This document shows, piece by piece, positions 6,961 through 11,535 of a stretch of 11,535 bases of DNA. Origin of the DNA: UBA8346 sp050260935 (GTDB lineage: Bacteria > Bacillota > UBA4882 > UBA8346); the NCBI GenBank assembly GCA_050260935.1, contig JBLNCU010000034.1:1-11535 (forward strand), given 5' to 3'. The first letter of the stretch is position 1. Each line of letters begins with the position of its first letter. A program made the translations under genes and the position numbers. Below the pieces are notes generated by a model that saw only the letters and a list, made by a program, of their open reading frames with translations, had not been told where the DNA came from and made no database searches.

Positions 6961-8936
6961 CAAGAATCCGTATTTTCAGCCTCAACCATCAAAGCGGCGA
7001 CCTTATCGGCGAATGAGAGCGGATCTTCAACCCCCAGGCCTTCAAGTAGCAAAGCCTGTCCGTAGAGCAGTTCTACATAGTCCTTAAATTTCGCCCCGGC
7101 GGGATCCTTTTCATATATCTTTTTCAAGGCCGCAAATAGGGGATGGCCGGGATTTAGCTCCAGGATCCTCGAAGCCCGCATTATTTTTTGGTCCATCTCC
7201 GCTAAAATCTGCTCCATTTGCAGGCTGATTCCGTTTTCACCGCTTACCAGACAAACGGCGCTTGTTTTTAAGCGGTTACTTAACCTGACCTCGGCAACTT
7301 TGCCGCCTAATTGTTCTTTAACCGCTTTTAGCAGAGGCTCATTCTCCTTACCCAGCTCTTCAACTGCTTTTTTGGCTTCCTTGTCCTGATCGCTGTTTAA
7401 ATTAAGATCCCCACGGCTGATTGATTTAAAATGCTTTCCCCGGTATTCATGCAAGCTGTCGACGGCGAATTCATCAACTTTGTCAAAGAGATACAAAACC
7501 TCGTAACCCTTTTCCCGGAGGACCTCCATTTGCGGCAGACGCTCGACGGTTTCCCGGTCTTTGCCGGCCGCGTAATAAATCTCGCTTTGTTCGGCAGGCA
7601 TCCTTTTTAAATATTCTTCCAGGGTGGTCAGGTTCTCCGGGCTGTTTCCGGACGAAGGAAAGAGCAGTAAATCCTGGAGTTTTTCCCTGGAGGTAAAGTC
7701 CATATATATCCCGGCTTTGATGGCCCGCCCGAATTCCTTCCAGAAGGTTTCGTATTTCGGCCGGTCTTTTTGGAGTAGATTCTCGAGGGCTTTAAGGACG
7801 CTCTTCTCCAGGTTTTTTCCGATTATTTTCAACTGTTTATCCTGCTGGAGAATCTCCCTGGAGATATTCAGGGAGAAGTCGGCCGAATCGACCAGGCCGC
7901 GGACGAAACGGAGGTGCTCCGGGAGGAGATCCCGGCAGTTGTCCATGATAAAGACATTCCTGCTGTATAGCTTGATCCCTTGTTGGTAATCCCGGGTATA
8001 GAAATCAAACGGCGCGTGCGAAGGGATAAAAAGCAGGGCCGTATATTCCACTACTCCTTCAACTTTGGAATGGATGATATCCAAGGGATCGGTCCAGTCA
8101 TGGAAGACGTTTTGATAGAATTTATTATATTCCTCGCTGTTGATTTCAGTCTTATTCTTCATCCAGAGAGGAGTCATCGAGTTTAAAGTCCGGATTTCAC
8201 TGGTTTGGACCGGTTTGGCGCCGGCGATAGGCTTGCCGTTCTCATCTAATGGTTTTTCTTCTTTGGTCAATTTCATCTTAATGGGGTACCGGATATAGTC
8301 TGAATACTTTTTAACCAGGTTTTCCAAAGTATATTGATTTAGAAAGTTTTCGGCGGGCCTTTCCTGACTGCGGTATTCCTCGTTAATATATAGCGTTATT
8401 GAGGTCCCCCGGGTTTCCTTGGTTGTTTCCTCGATGGTATACGTGCCGTCACCGGTGGATTCCCACTTAACCGCTTTGGCCTCTCCCGGGGCTTTAGTAA
8501 TCAAGGTCACTTTATCGGAAACCATAAAGGCTGAATAAAAACCGACTCCGAACTGGCCGATCAGTTCGGCCTTTTCCGTCGATTCCCCCTGGCTTCGAAA
8601 CTTCTCCAGAAACGCCTTGGTTCCTGATTTGGCGATGGTCCCGATGTTTTCAACCACTTCATCAAAGGTCATGCCAAGTCCGTTGTCGGAGATGGTCAGG
8701 CTATGTCCGGCTTCATCGACAGCCAGAAAGATATGAAGATCGGTCGCAGAATCACCCTCAAGAAGCCGGGGTTCGGTTAAAGCCTGGAATCTGATTTTGT
8801 CAAGAGCGTCGGAAGCGTTGGAGATCAGTTCGCGCAAGAAAATTTCGCGGTTGGTGTAGATCGAATGAATCATTAAATCCAATAACTGTTTGGTCTCGGC
8901 CTGAAACTCCTTCGTTTGTTTCCGGGTCTTTTCCAT
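6957..8936 (-). CDS. htpG: Molecular chaperone HtpG (bacterial Hsp90)
   Basis: HtpG is a cytoplasmic ATP-dependent dimeric chaperone acting late in protein folding and in stress. The chosen start (ATG 8936-8934, MEKTRKQTKEFQAETKQLL) has GGGAGGAG just upstream. An in-frame ATG at 8990 lies between the -35 and -10 boxes, so it would not be in the mRNA. The product has 659 residues, slightly longer than the 620-650 typical of the family. The GHKL ATPase domain shows catalytic E36 and N40 in LRELISNASDALDKIRF, D84 in DNGLGM, GTIAKSGT (99-106), and the lid/phosphate loop GQFGVGF (127-133). The middle domain carries SREILQQDKQLK with R360, equivalent to the catalytic arginine. A C-terminal dimerisation domain follows. 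All key residues are present. It is transcribed alone from its own promoter and ends tail-to-tail with the HD-GYP gene. Confidence 0.97.
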   Translation of the reverse strand: MEKTRKQTKEFQAETKQLLDLMIHSIYTNREIFLRELISNASDALDKIRFQALTEPRLLEGDSATDLHIFLAVDEAGHSLTISDNGLGMTFDEVVENIGTIAKSGTKAFLEKFRSQGESTEKAELIGQFGVGFYSAFMVSDKVTLITKAPGEAKAVKWESTGDGTYTIEETTKETRGTSITLYINEEYRSQERPAENFLNQYTLENLVKKYSDYIRYPIKMKLTKEEKPLDENGKPIAGAKPVQTSEIRTLNSMTPLWMKNKTEINSEEYNKFYQNVFHDWTDPLDIIHSKVEGVVEYTALLFIPSHAPFDFYTRDYQQGIKLYSRNVFIMDNCRDLLPEHLRFVRGLVDSADFSLNISREILQQDKQLKIIGKNLEKSVLKALENLLQKDRPKYETFWKEFGRAIKAGIYMDFTSREKLQDLLLFPSSGNSPENLTTLEEYLKRMPAEQSEIYYAAGKDRETVERLPQMEVLREKGYEVLYLFDKVDEFAVDSLHEYRGKHFKSISRGDLNLNSDQDKEAKKAVEELGKENEPLLKAVKEQLGGKVAEVRLSNRLKTSAVCLVSGENGISLQMEQILAEMDQKIMRASRILELNPGHPLFAALKKIYEKDPAGAKFKDYVELLYGQALLLEGLGVEDPLSFADKVAALMVEAENTDSC

Positions 8937-8976
8937 TGAAAGCTCCTCCCTGAATAGGTTGTTCTTATCAGGAATT

Positions 8977-9006
8977 ATTTTAGCAATCATGGTTCTTTAA
9001 TGTCAA
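8977..9006 (-). promoter_or_regulatory. htpG: Sigma-A promoter of htpG
   Basis: On the minus strand TTGACA (9006-9001, perfect -35) is followed after 18 bases by TAAAAT (8982-8977, 5 of 6). The transcript would begin near 8970 with a leader of about 34 bases containing the ribosome-binding site. No CIRCE element (TTAGCACTC-N9-GAGTGCTAA) is present, so HrcA control is not indicated. Confidence 0.75.
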
Positions 9007-9023
9007 GTTGAAGCCCGCTTGAC
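9002..9023. promoter_or_regulatory. Inverted repeat spanning the htpG -35 box (candidate operator)
   Basis: GTCAAG (9002-9007) and CTTGAC (9018-9023) are perfect 6-bp inverted arms separated by 10 bases. One arm covers most of the -35 box. The arm centres are about 16 bases apart, so one arm is offset by roughly one and a half helical turns. A repressor or activator of htpG could bind here; the factor is unknown. Confidence 0.35.
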
Positions 9024-9501
9024 TGAGTAACATTTCCTGGGCCGGACCCCAAATTCCGAAAGTGGGTTTATGCGTCTCGCCAAGACGGGGCGCTTTGTTG
9101 CATGTTATGACTGATAACTCCGACATTTCCCAATCTTATCTTTATGAATTATTATTTATGTCATATGAAGATATCGCTGAAGACCACGGTTTTTTCTATG
9201 AGTTTTTTGTTATGGATGTGGATGAGCCAAATAGTTGGCAAAGCCATTGAGGAATTCGCATATGCCCAAAACCCGGAAACATAACCGGACCCTTTGTCCC
9301 TGAAAAGGGATAATCACCATCCTCCGAAGTGATTAAAAAACTTGAAAAATTATGGAAGCAAGTTTACATTATAGACCCTATGGAGGACAAGATTTTAGGC
9401 CTCTATGAATGGTGGTTCCCCCTAAACAGGGGCAAGGGGTCGAGTTAGACCAGCAAAGGCTTTTTGCCCTCATGTGCATTAAAGCTGAGTTAACTGGATA
9501 G
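9023..9501 (+). pseudogene. Possible decayed reading frame, no family recognised
   Basis: One frame stays open from 9023 to TGA 9248-9250, then to TAA 9311-9313, then to TAG 9446-9448: three stops in about 142 codons, fewer than random sequence would give. The pieces read protein-like, for example SYLYELLFMSYEDIAEDHGFFYEFF after an ATG at 9107, and VIKKLEKLWKQVYIIDPMEDK from GTG 9329. Near a C5 run (9418-9422) the coding look moves to another frame (ATG 9409 to TAG 9499-9501, ending LDQQRLFALMCIKAELTG). None has a Shine-Dalgarno site. This pattern fits a gene broken by stops and a frameshift, but noncoding sequence is also possible. A small hairpin CCCCT-AAAC-AGGGG lies at 9419-9432. Confidence 0.25.
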
Positions 9502-9544
9502 GCGTTTTTAATAATTCAACTTTAAGAATATAAATGGTTTAAAT

Positions 9545-9589
9545 AAAAAAAGAGCTTACCGGAGTCTAAACCGGCAACTCTTTAATTTT
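9545..9589 (-). terminator. Bidirectional intrinsic terminator
   Basis: AGAG (9551-9554) pairs with CTCT (9578-9581), TT with AA, and CCGG (9559-9562) with CCGG (9571-9574), around an 8-base loop. There is one bulge and one mismatch. Read on the minus strand the stem is followed by seven Ts and then ATTT, an excellent terminator. Read on the plus strand it is followed by TTTAATTTT, weaker but usable. No protein gene on the minus strand lies upstream of it, which points to a noncoding transcript ending here. Confidence 0.65.
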
Positions 9590-9755
9590 GGATTCCAAGA
9601 AACCGTTGTTCCGATTTTGGCGCCTATCTCCCGATAGGTGGGTGATCGCACCATGACTTCGACCTTCCGCTAGATCGGGCGATAGCCGTTGCGGCCCGGT
9701 CTTCACCATGAAATATAAATCTCCCGTGCTTGCAATGTAGGTTTAAAATTGAAAC
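9545..9755 (-). ncRNA. Candidate structured noncoding RNA ending at an intrinsic terminator
   Basis: The region between the terminator at 9545-9589 and about 9755 has no plausible protein frame but dense pairing. A closing helix can form between AATTTT/AAACC (9584-9589, 9600-9604) and GGTTT/AAAATT (9740-9750). Inside are a 6-bp hairpin (9623-9628 with 9633-9638), which on the minus strand has the GNRA-type loop GGGA. An 8-bp stem (9673-9680 with 9694-9701) and a small GGTG/CACC hairpin (9641-9644 with 9649-9652) are also present. A helix of 11 pairs in 12 (9624-9635 with 9674-9685) competes with the first two. CACCATGA occurs twice, at 9649 and 9704. Strand is assigned from the T7 terminator and GNRA loop. 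No convincing promoter was found upstream, and I do not recognise a known RNA family; 6S, SRP, tmRNA, T-box and common riboswitch cores were considered. Confidence 0.35.
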
Positions 9756-9829
9756 TGACGTGTATCTCAGAAAACTAATTCAATCAACGTTTGTAATTTT
9801 ACAGAAAAAAACGGCGGGAATCAAGTGGA

Positions 9830-9920
9830 AAGCGCTGGATACCAATGGCCTTTTTAGGCGCTTATATAGAGAATTTATATAAGAAAGTGGCAGGAAAATC
9901 CGGGCAACCCGAGAATTTTC
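9830..9920. repeat. Cluster of three inverted repeats
   Basis: Three inverted repeats lie almost end to end. AAGCGC (9830-9835) pairs with GCGCTT (9858-9863). CTTATATA (9861-9868) pairs perfectly with TATATAAG (9876-9883) over a 7-base loop. GAAAAT/CGGG (9894-9899, 9901-9904) pairs with CCCG/ATTTTC (9908-9911, 9915-9920). No gene covers them. They could be leader structure for the downstream peptidase gene, protein-binding sites, or a remnant of a small palindromic element. No target-site duplication was identified. The rest of 9756-9996 shows nothing I can name. Confidence 0.4.
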
Positions 9921-9996
9921 AAAGATAATCATATTTTATAGTGGTTCAATTTTTTGCCCTGAAGAAGTGGTTATCCGGAAATGATGGGTAAAATAA

Positions 9997-10014
9997 AGAA
10001 TTCAAAGGAATTCT
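9997..10014. repeat. Perfect short inverted repeat upstream of the M32 peptidase gene
   Basis: AGAATTC (9997-10003) and GAATTCT (10008-10014) are perfect 7-bp arms around the 4-base loop AAAG. There is no T-run after it, so it is not a standard terminator. It may be an RNA leader hairpin or a binding site. Confidence 0.35.
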
Positions 10015-10094
10015 GTGGAGAGCCGGGGGCCGCGACGAAAAGAAGCTTTATCGGAAAATGGTTCCGGATACAATTTTAATAGCAGGAGCATACC

Positions 10095-10157
10095 ATGTAC
10101 ATAACCAATGATTTTATGAAAGTCGCCTTTCCCGGCTTTAAATTCAGTGTTCTTTAA
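10095..10157 (+). CDS. Short 20-codon ORF upstream of the M32 peptidase (possible leader peptide)
   Basis: ATG 10095 has AGGAG six bases upstream (10084-10088), a better site than most short frames here. The product, MYITNDFMKVAFPGFKFSVL, ends at TAA 10155-10157, 26 bases before the peptidase ATG. A weak -10-like TACAAT (10069-10074) lies just upstream. It could be a leader peptide coupled to the peptidase gene, a tiny independent protein, or chance. No repeated regulatory codons such as those of amino-acid attenuators are seen. Confidence 0.25.
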   Translation: MYITNDFMKVAFPGFKFSVL

Positions 10158-10183
10158 ATAGCGATCAATAGGAGGATCAGACA

Positions 10184-11535
10184 ATGAACTCCAAGCTTCA
10201 GGAATTAAAAACCCGGTTAACCGAGATAAATGATTTAAAAGCGGCTATTGCCGTTTTATCCTGGGATCAAATGACCTTCATGCCGCCCGGCGGGGGGGAG
10301 GCCCGCGGCCGGCAGCTGGCGACCTTGGAAAAGCTGGCCCACGAAAAGTTCACCAGTCCGGAGATTGGCCGGCTCTTGGATGAGCTTCGTCCTTTGATAG
10401 ACGAATTTCCGCCGGACTCCGCCGAGGCGGCCCTAATCAAAGTGGCGGCCCGCGATTATGAAAAAGCGGTTAAAATTCCGGCTTCTTTTACGGCGGAATT
10501 CTCCGAACATACCGCAAAAACATACGAGGCTTGGGTACGGGCCAGGGCTGAGCATAATTTCAAACTGACCGCGCCGCTACTAGAGAAAACACTGGATATG
10601 AGCAGGCAAATGGCGAACTTTTTCCCCGGTTACCGGCATATCGCCGATCCGCTCATTGATCAATTGGATGAAGGGATGACCGTGGCCAGGATCAGGCCGC
10701 TCTTTCAAAAGCTCCGGGCTGAACTGCTTCCGCTGGTCCAAATAATTACTTCCCAACCGGAGCCGGACGATTCTTGCCTGCGGCAGACTTTTCCCGGGGC
10801 CGCTCAGTTAAATTTCGGGCTGGAAGTGGCGAAGCGATTGGGTTATGATTTTAACCGGGGCCGCCAGGATAAAAGCCCCCATCCTTTCACCACCACTTTC
10901 GCCATCGGCGATGTCCGGATTACCACCCGGGTTAAGGAGAATAACTTCAGTGAAGCGCTTTTCAGCACCATCCATGAAACCGGCCACGCCCTATATGAGC
11001 AAGGGATTAATCCCGATTTCGACGGGACACCGTTGGAAGACGGAGCATCGATGTCGGTTCATGAAAGTCAGTCGCGGCTTTGGGAAAACCTGGTTGGGCG
11101 CAGCCGGAATTTCTGGCGCTATTTTTACCCGCAATTGCAGACTGTTTTCCGGGAGCAGTTGCAAAACATCCCGCCGGAGACATTTTACCGGGCCATCAAC
11201 AAGGTGGAGCGGTCTTTAATCCGGACCGACGCCGACGAGGTGACTTACAATCTGCATGTCATGATCCGTTTTGAACTTGAAATGGCGATGCTGGAGGGGA
11301 GATTGGCCGTCAGAGATCTACCGGAGGCTTGGAATGAAAGTTACCGGGCCGATCTGGGGGTTATACCTCCAAATGATTCTTTGGGGGTCCTCCAGGATAT
11401 GCATTGGTATACCGGAACCATCGGCGGTTATTTTCAAAGCTATACTCTGGGGAACATTTTAAGCGCCCAGTTTTATGAGGCGGCGCTCAAGGCGTTCCCG
11501 GAGATCCCGGCCGCCATCGCCGCTGGAAATTTCGG
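10184..11535 (+). CDS. M32-family zinc metallocarboxypeptidase, 3'-truncated
   Basis: M32 (Taq-type) carboxypeptidases remove C-terminal residues from peptides in the cytoplasm using one metal ion. ATG 10184 has AGGAGG eight bases upstream and gives the usual family N-terminus (KLQELKTRLTEINDLKAAIAVLSWDQ). The frame is open to the window end: 450 residues are visible of about 500 expected, so roughly 50 are missing beyond 11535. The metal site is HETGH (H264, E265, H268), with the third ligand E294 in HESQSRLWEN (293-302). The later signatures RTDADEVTYNLH (347-358) and GTIGGYFQSYTLGN (411-424 from the first Gly) are present. The second departs from the usual GYFPTY wording (Pro to Gln, Thr to Ser). 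The helical N-terminal region appears complete. The gene stands alone in the visible sequence, downstream of the structured intergenic region. Confidence 0.95.
   Translation, partial: MNSKLQELKTRLTEINDLKAAIAVLSWDQMTFMPPGGGEARGRQLATLEKLAHEKFTSPEIGRLLDELRPLIDEFPPDSAEAALIKVAARDYEKAVKIPASFTAEFSEHTAKTYEAWVRARAEHNFKLTAPLLEKTLDMSRQMANFFPGYRHIADPLIDQLDEGMTVARIRPLFQKLRAELLPLVQIITSQPEPDDSCLRQTFPGAAQLNFGLEVAKRLGYDFNRGRQDKSPHPFTTTFAIGDVRITTRVKENNFSEALFSTIHETGHALYEQGINPDFDGTPLEDGASMSVHESQSRLWENLVGRSRNFWRYFYPQLQTVFREQLQNIPPETFYRAINKVERSLIRTDADEVTYNLHVMIRFELEMAMLEGRLAVRDLPEAWNESYRADLGVIPPNDSLGVLQDMHWYTGTIGGYFQSYTLGNILSAQFYEAALKAFPEIPAAIAAGNF

Noticed and set aside
8937..8990. Upstream ATG at 8990 as the htpG start (18 more residues).
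   Set aside because: It lies between the -35 and -10 boxes, upstream of the predicted transcript start, while ATG 8936 has a strong Shine-Dalgarno site.
9291..9330. Resemblance of the CCCTGAAAAGGG area to part of the fluoride riboswitch core.
   Set aside because: The other conserved fluoride-riboswitch segments and pseudoknot partner are not present, and no fluoride exporter gene follows.
9590..9740. Candidate RNA as a cobalamin or FMN riboswitch, 6S RNA or SRP RNA (short GGTGAA- or GGAAG-like words present).
   Set aside because: The diagnostic conserved blocks of these families (B12 box, RFN core, SRP domain IV loops) could not be found, and no matching downstream gene exists on that strand.
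10002..10184. Minus-strand 60-residue open frame upstream of the peptidase gene.
   Set aside because: It begins with TTG over the peptidase ribosome-binding site, has no Shine-Dalgarno site of its own, and crosses a plus-strand leader region; most likely a chance frame.
10845..11462. Several overlapping plus-strand open frames at the window end.
   Set aside because: They lie in other frames within the intact M32 carboxypeptidase gene, which carries all family motifs and runs off the window.

Overview
The window is a piece of bacterial chromosome, about half G+C by eye, with strong Shine-Dalgarno sites (AGGAGG-like or G-rich) and recognisable sigma-A promoter boxes. Gene content (fused RibF, HAE1-type RND pump with an adaptor, HD-GYP protein, HtpG, M32 carboxypeptidase) and gene style fit a deep-branching member of the Bacillota (Clostridia/Limnochordia-like). 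That placement is inference; no rRNA or other marker is present.

Layout. (1) 1-760: 3' part of ribF (FMN/FAD synthesis), closed by an intrinsic terminator. (2) 763-5343: a two-gene efflux operon with its own promoter, a roughly 150-base leader, a periplasmic-adaptor-type protein, an RND inner-membrane pump and a terminator; no outer-membrane channel gene is present. (3) 5330-5756: two very small membrane-protein frames. One is intact on the minus strand and its stop codon lies inside the pump operon terminator. One on the plus strand appears frameshifted. (4) 5917-6960: an HD-GYP protein, probably a cyclic-di-GMP phosphodiesterase, convergent with htpG; the two stop codons share the tetranucleotide TTAA. 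(5) 6957-9023: htpG (Hsp90) on the minus strand, with a clear promoter that fixes its start and an inverted repeat around the -35 box. (6) 9023-10183: about 1.1 kb without a convincing protein gene. It holds remnants of a possibly decayed reading frame, a bidirectional terminator, a candidate structured RNA with competing helices, a cluster of inverted repeats and a 20-codon ORF with a good ribosome-binding site. (7) 10184-11535: an M32-family metallocarboxypeptidase running off the window end.

The protein-coding genes are mostly independent housekeeping or stress units (cofactor synthesis, drug or lipid efflux, signalling, chaperone, peptidase) and do not form one pathway. The part least explained by known families is 9040-10183, especially the candidate RNA at about 9545-9755. 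No CRISPR array, tRNA, rRNA or insertion sequence was seen.
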